Source of the DNA: Acidobacteriaceae bacterium KBS 83
GTDB lineage: Bacteria > Acidobacteriota > Terriglobia > Terriglobales > Acidobacteriaceae
DNA: 64,000 nt
NCBI GenBank assembly: GCA_000381585.1
Contig: KB906736.1
Location: 762,802-826,801 of the forward strand
Direction of reading: 5' to 3'
The notes beneath the pieces were generated by a model. That model saw nothing but the letters and a program-made list of their open reading frames with translations, was not told the origin of the DNA and ran no database searches. Positions within the stretch are counted from its first letter, which is position 1, and the number at the start of each line of letters is the position of its first letter. Below, piece by piece: positions 44,963-53,655 of the stretch. The position numbers were made by a program, and so were the translations under genes.

Positions 44963-45541
44963 ATGCGATTTCAGAAGTTGCTAGTGCCGTTCTTTTCGGC
45001 CCCAACGCTCGTAGTGATGGGATCAACGCAACCGCAGACCGCAGCAGATAGATTCCAGGCACTAATCGCAACCTCTGCCCAAAGACTGTCCATCGGAAAA
45101 CAGGTTGCCCTCTCGAAATGGGACAGCAAGGTCGCCGTCGAGGATGCGCCACGCGAAGCATTTGTAATTGCGGCTGCGATGCAAGCAGGTGGATTGCGAG
45201 GCCTAGATCAAACGTCAGTGGTGACATTCTTCAAGGCCCAAATCGAGGCTAATAAGCTCGTACAGTATTCCTTGCTCGCCGAGTGGTATCGCCTTGGCAA
45301 CGCTCCTGCCCACTCATCGATAGATTTGGCTAATACAATTCGGCCCGAGTTAGATCAGATACAAACAACATTGATCGCAGAATTGGCCGATACTAGAACC
45401 ATTCGCGCGAAGGCATCTTGTCCGACCGAGCTTGCAGTAGCAGTCGGGAAATATGTGGCGGCGCATCAAGCGGATCTAAGCCAACTCGATGCCATCGCGC
45501 TCGATCGAGCGTTGGCCACTGCCTGCAGCGCAAAAAAATAA
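44963..45541 (+). CDS. Secreted monofunctional chorismate mutase (AroQ-gamma type)
   Basis: 192 residues with an N-terminal hydrophobic export signal ('LLVPFFSAPTLVVM'). The all-helical body follows the periplasmic chorismate mutase pattern known from Mycobacterium tuberculosis Rv1885c: 'ATSAQRLSIGKQVALSKWDS', 'VEDAPREAFVI', 'VVTFFKAQIEANKLVQYSLL' and a C-terminal part with two cysteines that can form the usual disulfide. It converts chorismate to prephenate outside the cytoplasm; the reason for export is unknown in this group. AGGAGG lies just before the ATG at 44963. Confidence 0.75.
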   Translation: MRFQKLLVPFFSAPTLVVMGSTQPQTAADRFQALIATSAQRLSIGKQVALSKWDSKVAVEDAPREAFVIAAAMQAGGLRGLDQTSVVTFFKAQIEANKLVQYSLLAEWYRLGNAPAHSSIDLANTIRPELDQIQTTLIAELADTRTIRAKASCPTELAVAVGKYVAAHQADLSQLDAIALDRALATACSAKK

Positions 45542-45638
45542 GAGCTTCGACGCCACAGTTCCTTTCTAGTGCAAGGATATGTGAAGTTGATCTCACATGG
45601 CGCTTCCAATTGATAAGGAATCTGGACACCGCCCGGTG

Positions 45639-46100
45639 TTACTTCCTTCCGGGTTGGTACTCACCCGGCACAAAGCGGAATGTGATCGCTAGCCTGTTCC
45701 ATCCATTGATGGTAATGATCGCTAGTGTCAGATTTACTAACTCTACTTCAGAAAAACTCTTCTTGGCCATTTCATATACCGCGTCGGGAACATGGCCTTC
45801 CCTGACCACAGTGATCGCTTCTGTCAGCGCCAGCGCAGCGCGCTCACGGTCTGTAAAAAACGGTGTCTCCTCCCATGCCGAGAGCGCATAGAGCCGCTGC
45901 TCCGTCTCAGCCTCCGCACGCGCATCCTTCGAGTGCATGTCGATGCAATAAGCGCATCCGTTGATCTGTGACGCGCGCACCTTTACCAGTTGAATGAGTG
46001 CGGGCTCCAGCTTCGATCGTTTGAGAACAAACATCTCCAGCCCAAGCATGGCCTGATATGCCGCGGGTGATACCTTCTGCGCTTCTAGTCTGGCTTGCAT
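45639..46100 (-). CDS. AhpD-like carboxymuconolactone decarboxylase family protein
   Basis: 153 residues with the active site 'GCAYCIDMHSKDA' (CxxC and a His three residues later), as in AhpD-type alkylhydroperoxidases. The preceding 'QLVKVRASQIN' and the later 'FFTDRERAALALTEAIT' are typical. It probably reduces peroxides using the vicinal thiols. A MocR-type operator lies 81 bp upstream of the ATG, and the leader 'gttggttgcagggagataaa' is nearly the same as that of the cupin gene at 60448. It is divergent from the LOG-family gene. Confidence 0.88.
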   Translation of the reverse strand: MQARLEAQKVSPAAYQAMLGLEMFVLKRSKLEPALIQLVKVRASQINGCAYCIDMHSKDARAEAETEQRLYALSAWEETPFFTDRERAALALTEAITVVREGHVPDAVYEMAKKSFSEVELVNLTLAIITINGWNRLAITFRFVPGEYQPGRK

Positions 46101-46149
46101 CGATTTTATCTCCCTGCAACCAACCTAGGCTCTTCATGGATTGAAGAAA

Positions 46150-46181
46150 AGGTCCACAATGCATACATGGACTAGTCCACT
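46150..46181 (-). promoter_or_regulatory. MocR-type operator upstream of the AhpD-like gene
   Basis: On the minus strand AGTGGACTA, 10 bp, then GCATTGTGGACCT. Half-sites are 23 bp apart and the site is 81 bp before the ATG. It lies between divergent genes and could also affect the LOG-family gene at 46218. Confidence 0.65.
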
Positions 46182-46217
46182 TTAAGTTGATCGGCTAAAT
46201 AGCGGTATTCTACTTTC

Positions 46218-46853
46218 ATGAGTACTTTACCAAGTGGAAGGCTAGCTAGGGTCGGACGGATCTGTGTATTTTGTGGCTCTAGCATGGGGGCAAAACCCAA
46301 ATATCTTGCTGAAGCGAAATCGTTGGGGCTGCAAATGGCTGGCGGCGGTTGGGGGCTGGTTTATGGCGGAACGTCTGTTGGATTGATGGGCGCGACTGCC
46401 AACGCTGCCCTCTCAGGCGGCGCGGAGGTGATCGGGATACTTCCTCAGGCCTTGCAGGACCGCGAGATTGCCCATCAAGGCCTGACGAAGCTGCACCTAG
46501 TTGAAAGCATGCACGAACGCAAGGCGCTTATGGCATCTTTGTCGGATGCTTTCATCGCGCTGCCCGGCGGCTACGGAACACTTGACGAATTCTTCGAGAT
46601 CGTGACTTGGGCGCAACTAAACATTCATTCGAAGCCCTGCCTCCTCATCAATACGGATGGCTACTTTGATTTCCTGCTGCGATTTTTGGATCACGCGGTG
46701 AGGGAGGAATTCGTGAAGCCGGCCAACTTGAAGCTAGTGCAGGTCGCGAGAGATTCCGCGGAAGCTTTGCAATGGATTGAACGGCAGCGGGATAAGGCGT
46801 CGCTTCGTCCGACTGTCAGCGCGCAGAATGGCGGCGCTCTCATCGGAGCCTGA
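46218..46853 (+). CDS. LOG-family nucleotide 5'-monophosphate phosphoribohydrolase
   Basis: 211 residues with the complete family marks: 'ICVFCGSSMGAKPKYL', 'WGLVYGGTSVGLMGATANA', 'MHERKALMASLSDAFIALPG' and the catalytic 'PGGYGTLDEFFEIVTWAQL'. Members split cytokinin riboside monophosphates or other nucleotide monophosphates into base and ribose 5-phosphate. Its role in a soil bacterium may be nucleotide salvage or cytokinin production. Its 3' end is also found as a reversed relic at 62755-62805. Confidence 0.9.
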   Translation: MSTLPSGRLARVGRICVFCGSSMGAKPKYLAEAKSLGLQMAGGGWGLVYGGTSVGLMGATANAALSGGAEVIGILPQALQDREIAHQGLTKLHLVESMHERKALMASLSDAFIALPGGYGTLDEFFEIVTWAQLNIHSKPCLLINTDGYFDFLLRFLDHAVREEFVKPANLKLVQVARDSAEALQWIERQRDKASLRPTVSAQNGGALIGA

Positions 46854-46936
46854 AGCGGACAACAATTCGGCGCGAAAACGGGCTACGTCAGCTTCGTACT
46901 AGCGCAACACGGACAGCAGGAATTGAGGAGTATCGT

Positions 46937-48418
46937 CTAGCGCGAACGTAAGGCAGTCGCGAGGACAGAAACGCCGCGTCGCAGCTCCGCTGGCTTGCAG
47001 CCTGCGAAACCAAGCATGAGGGCGGGGTGCTGTTCGTATTTTGTTGTGAATATCGACAAGGGTTCTACTTCGAGTCCGAGCTTTCGCGCTTGCTGCGCCG
47101 CGTCCTGATCGGATCTCCATGTTTTGAGCCAACCGAGTGTACGTACGCCTGCGTCTGCGCGCACGACGTCGAGCACGCCATTGAGGTTTTTATCGGCAGC
47201 GGTTTTAAGAACGTCGATGCGTTCTGCATAGGTCTGACGCATCCTGCGGAGATGATGGCCGAAGTGGCCTTCGGTAATGAACTCGGCGAGAATGGCTTGA
47301 TCGAGCGTGGGCGGATGGCGGTCGACGAAACTTCGCGCTGACACGAATGCCTCTACGACGCGCCCGGGCAAAATCATGAAGCCGAGGCGGAGCGCGTTGA
47401 AGAGCATCTTTGTGAAAGTCCCGACGTAAATTACGCAACCGGAACTGTCGAGCGCTTGAAGAGAAGAAACGGGGTGACCGGAATAGCGATACTCCGCGTC
47501 GTAGTCGTCTTCGATAATCCATGCGTTTGCGCTGACGGCCCATCGAATGAGTTCCAAGCGGCGGTCCGCGGACATGGTGACGCCCATCGGAAATTGGTTT
47601 GCTGGCGTGACATAGGCAAGCTTCGCTTTGGGCGCAAGCTTACGGCCAGCTTTCACGATGAGGCCGTCGCCATCTACAGGAACGGGAACGATACGCGCAC
47701 TTGTGGCGCGGAGTGCTTGAAAAGCGCCAGAATAGCCGGGGTCTTCCATCCAGACTTGATCGCCAGGGTCGAGAAGAAAGCGGCCAATGAGGTCAAGAGT
47801 CTGTTGTGTGCCCGAGGTTACGATGATCTGTTCCCCCGAGCAGCGCACTCCGCGTGATGCGCCAACGTACTCCGCGATGGCGCGACGCAATGGCTGGTAG
47901 CCTGCAGCATTGCCGTGACCATAGAGAGAGCGAGGAGCTCTGCGTAAGACGCGCGAAGCTACGCGCGCCCAAAGGTCTGTGGGGAAGAGATCGATGGCCG
48001 CCTCATACGCTCGAAAGGCTTTACCGATGGAGTGAGACGAAGGAAGAACTTCCACATTCTTCAGAAATGGAACTGCACGTTTGGAAAATGCGGCCTTCGA
48101 TGCCGGAAGAGCGAGAGCTGCAGGTTTACGCGTCGTGGACATCAATCCATCCGGAACGCCCGAGGCAACATAGGTTCCTGACCCAACTTCAGTGTGGGTG
48201 TATCCCTCGGCCTGTAACTGGTCGAAGGCTTCGACGACAGTTCCGCGCGATAGGGAGTACTGCTTCCCGAGGCTGCGTGTGGAGGGCATGCGAGCGCCGG
48301 GCTTTAAACGCCCGTCGAGGATTGCGCGGCGCAGCTCTGAGTAGAGCCAGCGCCAGAGGTCCTGTTTGCCGGAGGGCGGGTCCAGTGAGAGATCCTGAAA
48401 TATTTCTTCTTTAGACAT
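46937..48418 (-). CDS. MocR/PdxR-type transcriptional regulator
   Basis: About 493 residues. A GntR winged helix occupies residues ~15-85 ('MPSTRSLGKQYSLSRGTVVE', 'LQAEGYTHTEVGSGTYVA'). A fold-type-I aminotransferase-like domain follows, with 'VTSGTQQTLDLIGRFLLDPG', 'EDPGYSGAF', 'VTPANQFPMGVTM' and 'IIEDDYDAEYRY'. Such regulators bind pyridoxal phosphate and switch transcription in response to amino compounds or vitamin B6. The ATG at 48418 is chosen because the two relic copies share the sequence from that point. The operator at 48450 lies 31 bp upstream of its start, and five related sites occur nearby, so it probably controls itself and the surrounding detoxification genes. Confidence 0.9.
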   Translation of the reverse strand: MSKEEIFQDLSLDPPSGKQDLWRWLYSELRRAILDGRLKPGARMPSTRSLGKQYSLSRGTVVEAFDQLQAEGYTHTEVGSGTYVASGVPDGLMSTTRKPAALALPASKAAFSKRAVPFLKNVEVLPSSHSIGKAFRAYEAAIDLFPTDLWARVASRVLRRAPRSLYGHGNAAGYQPLRRAIAEYVGASRGVRCSGEQIIVTSGTQQTLDLIGRFLLDPGDQVWMEDPGYSGAFQALRATSARIVPVPVDGDGLIVKAGRKLAPKAKLAYVTPANQFPMGVTMSADRRLELIRWAVSANAWIIEDDYDAEYRYSGHPVSSLQALDSSGCVIYVGTFTKMLFNALRLGFMILPGRVVEAFVSARSFVDRHPPTLDQAILAEFITEGHFGHHLRRMRQTYAERIDVLKTAADKNLNGVLDVVRADAGVRTLGWLKTWRSDQDAAQQARKLGLEVEPLSIFTTKYEQHPALMLGFAGCKPAELRRGVSVLATALRSR

Positions 48419-48449
48419 CGCTTGTTTAGTGGCGGCCTCGCAACGGCAA

Positions 48450-48481
48450 AGTGGATCACTTCTTCTTTGCATTATGGACCT
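48450..48481 (+). promoter_or_regulatory. MocR-type operator between mocR and the cupin relic
   Basis: AGTGGATCA, 10 bp, then GCATTATGGACCT. It lies between the regulator gene and a plus-strand ATG 79 bp away that now starts only a deleted cupin. It is the probable autoregulatory site. Confidence 0.7.
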
Positions 48482-48528
48482 TTACGTACTCCACATGTCA
48501 TCTAGCCTTGTTTTAAGAAGATAGATCA

Positions 48529-48645
48529 ATGCAGATGAGACCTATGCCGGAATGCAAGTAGCCCGAAGCCAGCAAAATTCCTTGTGTTCCTGATTCACAA
48601 GCAAGGGGCTCCGCTGGTGTTATTAGCGAAGGAAACAACGACCCG
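48529..48645 (+). pseudogene. Cupin gene with internal deletion
   Basis: The start region ('gatagatcaatg') and the 3' end ('ccagcaaaattccttgtgtt' and 'gctccgctggtgttatt') match the cupin gene at 60448-60906, but the roughly 370 bp between them are gone. What remains cannot make a cupin. Confidence 0.6.
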
Positions 48646-48672
48646 TTAGAAGACCGGGGGGAGGAAGATCGC

Positions 48673-49632
48673 ATGCTAGATAAGGGTTCGATCCTTGTGA
48701 CCGGGGCAGCCGGTCAAGTCGGAGCGATCGGGCGAATCGTGACCGGCCTGCTCCTCGATCACGGTCTTCCAGTTCGCGCCATGGTTCGCCGCGAGGACGA
48801 TCGTGCCGCGGCCTTGCGAGCGGCCGGCGCCGACGTTGTGGTCGGAGACCTCCTCGAACCTGCCGACGTCTATCGGGTCGTCAGCGGGTGTCAGTGCGTA
48901 TATTTCGGCATGTCCGTGTCGCCTGGATACCTGGAGGCGACAGTGACTATGGCGACGGTCGCCCGAGAAGCCGGGATCAGCGCCTTGGTCAATATGTCCC
49001 AGATGACAGTCTCCCAGATGAGCGTTCAGAACACCAACCCGAGCCGCCAGCAGTGGCTGCACTGGCTCAGCGAGCAGACGGTCGCCTGGTCCGGATTGCC
49101 AGTAGTCACCATTCGACCGACGATATTCCTGGAAACTTTTCTCCCCCTCGCCGGTCCGATGGTCCGAGACCGAGACCGCATCGAACTGCCGTTCGGGCGA
49201 GGTAAGACCTCTCCCGTTGCCGCGACTGATGTCGCCCGCGTAGTCGCAGCTGTACTCGCCGACCCTAGGCCACACCTTGGCCGGATGTACGAACTTACCG
49301 GCCCGCGGTCACAGAACATGCAGGAGGTCGCGCAAGAATTCTCGGACGCGCTGGGCCGCGATGTTGTGTACTCGGATATTTCACCCGAGGACTGGGAACG
49401 GGAGCTGAAAAGAGCAAAATTCCCGGATCATTTGATTGGGCACCTGACGACGGTAGGCGAGTTGCACCGGGCGGGTCGGTACGACCGGTTGGCGGGCGGA
49501 GTGGAGCGGGTAACTGGTCGACCGCCGACGAGCGTTCGAAATTTCGTGTCGCTTCATGCAGATGCATTCGGCGGTCATCGATCAAAACGGTCCGCCAAGC
49601 TGAATAACACGCTGCAGTCCGGGCCGCGCTAA
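48673..49632 (+). CDS. NmrA-like NAD(P)-binding protein (atypical SDR)
   Basis: 319 residues with a Rossmann start 'SILVTGAAGQVGAIGRIV' and 'VRAMVRREDDRAAALRAAGA', followed by 'VVVGDLLEPADVYRVV', which are NmrA/HSCARG signatures. The active-site Tyr of classical SDRs is not evident, as usual for this group. Members act as redox sensors or as quinone/flavin reductases (QOR2-like). GAGGAAG precedes the ATG. The cupin relic lies just upstream, so the gene may be read from the MocR operator at 48450. Confidence 0.82.
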   Translation: MLDKGSILVTGAAGQVGAIGRIVTGLLLDHGLPVRAMVRREDDRAAALRAAGADVVVGDLLEPADVYRVVSGCQCVYFGMSVSPGYLEATVTMATVAREAGISALVNMSQMTVSQMSVQNTNPSRQQWLHWLSEQTVAWSGLPVVTIRPTIFLETFLPLAGPMVRDRDRIELPFGRGKTSPVAATDVARVVAAVLADPRPHLGRMYELTGPRSQNMQEVAQEFSDALGRDVVYSDISPEDWERELKRAKFPDHLIGHLTTVGELHRAGRYDRLAGGVERVTGRPPTSVRNFVSLHADAFGGHRSKRSAKLNNTLQSGPR

Positions 49633-49687
49633 AGCTCCGGTGTGGTCAGCACGCAATAAACAGTGAGAACATACGCAGTCGGCCATC

Positions 49688-50485
49688 TTGAATGCAACTT
49701 GTGAACAGGTGAATAAACTAAACAAGAACGGAATTACGCTTGCCTATCAAGATCGGGGAGCGGCCGGACGCGCCATCGTGTTTATCCATGGGCTGGGATT
49801 CGACCACAGCACATTTGCTCCGCAAATCGGGTTTTTCTCACATAGCCATCGAGTTGTCGCAGTGGATTTGCGCGGACACGGGGCGAGTGATAGCGCGAAT
49901 CAGGAGTACTCCATGCCCGTCTTTGCGGAGGACATCGCTTGGTTGTGTGCACAGCTCAATCTAGTGAGACCTGTAGTAGTCGGACACAGTATGGGCGGCA
50001 ACGTCGCTCTCACATTGGCGGCGCTTTATCCCGATGTGCCGGCGTCCATTCTTTTGATTGATTCATTGCTTTTCCCGCCAACTGAGCTGACAGCGATGTT
50101 GAACGAAGTCGGCGAGGCTCTGAAAGGGCCAACTTTTGGCGAAGTGCGCTCTCAAGTAGAACAGCTTTTTTTTCTGCCGACTGACGACGATGCTGTTCGA
50201 CGTGAGATGACCGCCGTGTTTGCAAAAACCCCGCAACATGTACTCCAATCTGGTTTCGTCCAACATACCTCCGAATACGACGCCGCATCGTTTGCTGCCC
50301 GATGCGAAGTACCCGTGGCGTACATCGGTTCAACTCACCCGTTAGCCGACCTTGCTGCCCTCCGCGCGGCGATCCCAGAAATCATCGTAGCGCAAACACT
50401 AGGCTCAGAGCATTTCTCCCCTGTCATGGTGCCCAACCAGATCAATGCGATGATCGACCGCTTTCTTACATACACTGCCCGATGA
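49688..50485 (+). CDS. Alpha/beta-hydrolase
   Basis: About 265 residues with oxyanion 'FIHGLGFDHSTF', 'VVAVDLRGHGASD', nucleophile elbow 'VVGHSMGGNVAL' and a terminal His in 'LGSEHFSPVM'. The substrate is unknown; esters, lactones or C-C bonds are all possible. The frame begins with a TTG at 49688; a GTG at 49709 is another candidate start, and neither has a strong ribosome site. It follows the NmrA gene by about 55 bp and may share its transcript. Confidence 0.85.
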   Translation: MNATCEQVNKLNKNGITLAYQDRGAAGRAIVFIHGLGFDHSTFAPQIGFFSHSHRVVAVDLRGHGASDSANQEYSMPVFAEDIAWLCAQLNLVRPVVVGHSMGGNVALTLAALYPDVPASILLIDSLLFPPTELTAMLNEVGEALKGPTFGEVRSQVEQLFFLPTDDDAVRREMTAVFAKTPQHVLQSGFVQHTSEYDAASFAARCEVPVAYIGSTHPLADLAALRAAIPEIIVAQTLGSEHFSPVMVPNQINAMIDRFLTYTAR

Positions 50486-50596
50486 TATGACGCTGGGATA
50501 GACCGCCAGAGGTCCCGTTGACAGATTGCCGCCCCGAGCGAGAGATCTCGAGCGTTTTCTTGCAGGCTTCTTAGCGGCCAATGTTGATTTGGGTTA

Positions 50597-50628
50597 AGTG
50601 GACCAGCCCATTTCGATAATATGGCTCT
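50597..50628 (+). promoter_or_regulatory. MocR-type operator upstream of the NTF2-like gene
   Basis: AGTGGACCA, 10 bp, then ATAATATGGCTCT. It is the most divergent of the six sites. It lies 82 bp before a truncated ATG frame and about 250 bp before the intact NTF2-like gene. Confidence 0.6.
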
Positions 50629-50678
50629 TTTCCCGAACCAACATAAACAATAACGTTGATTGTAGGGAGATAAGACCG

Positions 50679-50714
50679 ATGACCAACATCGAAACCGGAG
50701 AAGCACACGATTGA
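50679..50714 (+). pseudogene. Truncated reading frame after the operator
   Basis: GGGAGATAAGACCG is followed by an 11-codon frame ending in TGA. It begins much like the cupin gene (both have 'accgg' and 'aagcac' soon after the start), which suggests that a regulon gene was deleted here and only its start remains. It could act as a leader peptide. Confidence 0.4.
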
Positions 50715-50847
50715 GTCAAGGGTGCTGATATTACGGCAGCCTTCTAACATGTGCATGGTAACGGGATCGATGACCGTGGATATCGACTCCTTACCGAGCC
50801 AGTCGATTAAGCCACACAATAAACAGACTGCAAAGAGGGAGATCACA

Positions 50848-51318
50848 ATGACAACAATGAACAGCGTTATGGATATGCAATCAAGTCACACGGATCTAGG
50901 TAAACAAATCGTGTCCTCCGTCGTGGCAAACCTTAATCAGGGGAACGTTGCCGATGCCGTCGACTACTTTGGTGAGGATTTTAAGTTCAGCGACCACGCA
51001 CTGGGACTCGAGTTCACCGACAAAATGCGGCTAGAAGAGTTCTTCCATAAGACGCGTGAACTGTTCCCGGATGTTCACTTGAATGTGACGGCGGTCTTCG
51101 AAAGCGAAAACCATGTTGTTGCGGAATGGATGCTCACTGCGACACATCTTGAGCTCCTTTGGCCCGGACGCGAAGCCCGAATGCTAAGATCCCTGCCGGG
51201 CGCTTCCATCGTAGCAATAACCGGAGGACGAATCAGCGACTGGTCCGATTACTATGACAGGATAACCGCGAGACGCAGCCGGCTTGCCGATTTTTTCACC
51301 GACTGGATAGAACAGTAA
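50848..51318 (+). CDS. SnoaL/NTF2-like protein
   Basis: About 156 residues with the cone-shaped NTF2 pattern: 'VSSVVANLNQGNVADAVDYF', 'FFHKTRELFPDVHLNVTAVF' and 'HVVAEWMLTATHLELL', and a terminal 'ISDWSDYYDRITARR'. Members include polyketide cyclases, epoxide hydrolases and binding proteins; the reaction here is unknown. The ATG at 50848 has GAGGGAG upstream. It is the first intact gene after the operator at 50597. Confidence 0.78.
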   Translation: MTTMNSVMDMQSSHTDLGKQIVSSVVANLNQGNVADAVDYFGEDFKFSDHALGLEFTDKMRLEEFFHKTRELFPDVHLNVTAVFESENHVVAEWMLTATHLELLWPGREARMLRSLPGASIVAITGGRISDWSDYYDRITARRSRLADFFTDWIEQ

Positions 51319-51549
51319 ATAGTCACCGCCTTCCCAAGCCACGACCGGTGCGCTTGGCAGACGATCCAGATGGCACCATTCATTTCGTCAGGAAAGCGTG
51401 GCCATAGTTGCGCATATGAACAGTCGGGGTCGTGTTGTTGCTGGGAAGGTCCTTCTCGGAAAGGAACGCCCCAGGTGTGGCACTTCTTGAAACTTGAGAA
51501 AGCCGAGGCATGTCACTTTTTATGAACTGTCAAGCGTCAAATACAAGTC

Positions 51550-52461
51550 ATGAGTGGCTCGCAAGTTGGATCCGTGATGACCGTTGAACCTACAAGGGAA
51601 AGTATCGCTGCATTCGTGCGGGGTCCCTCCCAGAGAATTTCGTCAAGCATTGGACTTGGGTGGGAGAACATCGCCGTCGAACGTCATCTCATCGAACAAA
51701 GCGACAAACCAGAAACCGAAATATCTCAATACATAATTACACTTGCACCTGGACCGCATGTGCTGGCTGGTCGTCGTGCGGGGCCGAATAGACGTCTTAC
51801 GCCATACTTAAAGCCGCCTGGAACGATGAATGTAAATCTGGATGGACTCGTACCGGCAGTATATCCGTCCACTCAAACAGACTTGATCGTGTGTGCGTTG
51901 AACCCGGCATCGGTTGAGGAGATAGCTGCGGACCGAGAATTACGTTCGACCTCTAAGCTCCGAGAGCGAAGAGACTTTAGTGACAAGCCATTAAGTAGTC
52001 TGATTCGCCTTATAGAAGAGGAGGCACAATCAAGTGGAGCCTCTGGCCGACTCTATATCGATCATTTGACTTATGCATTTACGTTACGTCTTCTTGCTCT
52101 TGACGCGAGGAGAGACGGTGGATTTACTTTAAGCAATTCGTTATCTCATCGGCGCCTGCAGCGTGTGGTGGAGCGCATGGAGGCAGATCTCGGTACTGAT
52201 CTCGATCTGAGGACACTAGCGGTAGAGAGCGGATATAGCATAAGTCATTTCCTGAGGATGTTTCAGGCGACGATGGGATGTACTCCGTTTCGGTATTTAT
52301 CACAGCTTCGCGTAAAAAGAGCACAAGCGATGATGAGTAACAAAACCCTACGCCTGATCGATGTTGCTCTAGAGTGCGGCTTTTCTAGCCACTCGCAGCT
52401 TTCACGCGTGTTTCGGCAGATCATTGGCGTGACTCCAAGCGAATATCGGCGCAACATATAG
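51550..52461 (+). CDS. AraC-family transcriptional regulator
   Basis: 303 residues. The C-terminal ~100 residues hold two helix-turn-helix units: 'LRTLAVESGYSISHFLRMFQ' with 'MGCTPFRYL', and 'LIDVALECGFSSHSQLSRVF' with 'IGVTPSEYR'. The N-terminal ~190 residues are an unrecognised effector or oligomerisation domain. It stands alone, with 230 bp upstream, after the NTF2-like gene, which may be its target. Confidence 0.88.
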   Translation: MSGSQVGSVMTVEPTRESIAAFVRGPSQRISSSIGLGWENIAVERHLIEQSDKPETEISQYIITLAPGPHVLAGRRAGPNRRLTPYLKPPGTMNVNLDGLVPAVYPSTQTDLIVCALNPASVEEIAADRELRSTSKLRERRDFSDKPLSSLIRLIEEEAQSSGASGRLYIDHLTYAFTLRLLALDARRDGGFTLSNSLSHRRLQRVVERMEADLGTDLDLRTLAVESGYSISHFLRMFQATMGCTPFRYLSQLRVKRAQAMMSNKTLRLIDVALECGFSSHSQLSRVFRQIIGVTPSEYRRNI

Positions 52462-53067
52462 TTATCCTGGCTCGATCGCGAATCAATTGGCCGAAAGATC
52501 GGCTTTCCGGACACATGTCTTTTGCTGGTCATTTGACAATAGAGTCCGTGTCACTGACGAGATTGCCGGCACGTCTACCTGTGACACGGTTCGCGGAACA
52601 CGTCGCTCCGGGATTCGATAGTCCGGAAGTCTCTGTGCGGAATCTCTTCCATCGGCTAACGCCGATGCCTTTTTGAGAGTGACTTAGAGCTTTTGGACAG
52701 CGGGACATACCTTGCCCACGGCCGAGGACCTGGTCGCGGCGACCCGCTGCACGGACAACCGCGAGGTCTATCGCATTCCGGTTGAGTTAGACGCCGAGTC
52801 AACCCTCGCTTTCCAGGGCGCACGCCGCTCGGAAAGGTGGTCCCCTCTTTGCCATCAGGCCGGCGGAAATACAAAGAATGATTCTACTTGGCGCGGCAGA
52901 ACTTATCGCCCCAACCCGCTTCGGTTTGGACAACCATACCCTCTACCGAAAGAATGCTATTTACCACTGACCAAAGGTAGTGAGCATTGAGGGAAGCGCA
53001 ATGAATAGGATGGGCCGAGAACTCGTCATCATTGTGAGCCCGTCGTTAACGATGCCCAATGGAGAAT
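52462..53067. other. Intergenic, no recognised gene
   Basis: About 600 bp between the AraC gene and the 3' end of the cupredoxin gene. One stretch (52700-52830) is GC-richer and open on the plus strand but matches nothing I know; it may be a remnant. Nothing else is seen. Confidence 0.3.
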
Positions 53068-53436
53068 TTACTCCGTGACGTGAAGCGTCATACGCATGCC
53101 GCCATGCCCGGAGCCACAAAACACGGAGCATTGTCCATTAAAGTCTCCGGTCTTGGTAGGTGTGAAGGCAAGTTCATTCTTCTTACCTTTTTCAATCCTG
53201 GTATTCAAATTGAGGTCCTTGAACTTGAGTCCATGAGCGACATCGCTAGTAGTGAACTCTAATACCACCGGCTCACCTTTCTTCACCGTGATGTCGTCCG
53301 GCTCATATGTGAATCTCTTGGCCACGATGTTGATCGTGCGTGGCGTTTCCGGAGCCGATGAGAAGCCCAACAAGGTCAAGTAACCCATGACCGTAAGGCC
53401 AACGAATGCTGTTTTTGCTGTGCACCCTAATTTCAT
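53068..53436 (-). CDS. Periplasmic cupredoxin with CuA-like copper site
   Basis: 122 residues with an N-terminal signal ('AFVGLTVMGYLTLLGFSSA'). The mature part is a cupredoxin barrel ('TINIVAKRFTYEPDDITVKK', 'VVLEFTTSDVAHGLKFKDLN') ending in 'CSVFCGSGHGGM', the CxxxCxxxHxxM layout of CuA centres in cytochrome oxidase subunit II, nitrous-oxide reductase and related proteins. It probably carries electrons or copper in the periplasm. AAGGAGAGG lies before the ATG. Its start overlaps the stop of the small Cys-rich gene by 4 bp. Confidence 0.82.
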   Translation of the reverse strand: MKLGCTAKTAFVGLTVMGYLTLLGFSSAPETPRTINIVAKRFTYEPDDITVKKGEPVVLEFTTSDVAHGLKFKDLNLNTRIEKGKKNELAFTPTKTGDFNGQCSVFCGSGHGGMRMTLHVTE

Positions 53437-53651
53437 GACCGACCTCTCCTTTTTGTATCGGCTTCAAAATCATAGCGCCGAGTTATTCTAGTGTTGAGTT
53501 CGTCGAGGCGCGCCCTAGGCGCGTCTGTCTGATCGCGAGCGACCCAGAACAACGGGCAGCCCGCACAGGCTGTTACTGCGCATCCGCGGCAGAAAGCGTC
53601 CTTTCGAAGACCCTTCGAATTCGACGGTTTAAAGATCCACGCACTCGTCAT
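53433..53651 (-). CDS. Small Cys-rich protein, 72 aa
   Basis: 'FCRGCAVTACAGCPLFWVAR' gives a CxxC...CxxC cluster, suitable for zinc or an iron-sulfur centre; the rest is basic. The frame overlaps the cupredoxin start by 4 bp and begins 4 bp after the stop of the 73-aa gene, so translation may be coupled. Most of it lies inside the 175-bp repeat that recurs at 55929-56103, where the frame is broken by one base. The product may thus be real here and decayed in the other copy. Confidence 0.45.
   Translation of the reverse strand: MTSAWIFKPSNSKGLRKDAFCRGCAVTACAGCPLFWVARDQTDAPRARLDELNTRITRRYDFEADTKRRGRS
53472..53646 (-). repeat. 175-bp direct repeat, copy 1
   Basis: Close match to 55929-56103, with a ~80-bp block almost identical ('gcgtctgtctgatcgcgagc', 'cgacccagaacaacgggcag'). 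Copies are in the same orientation and 2,457 bp apart. Confidence 0.8.
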
Positions 53652-53655
53652 GAAC

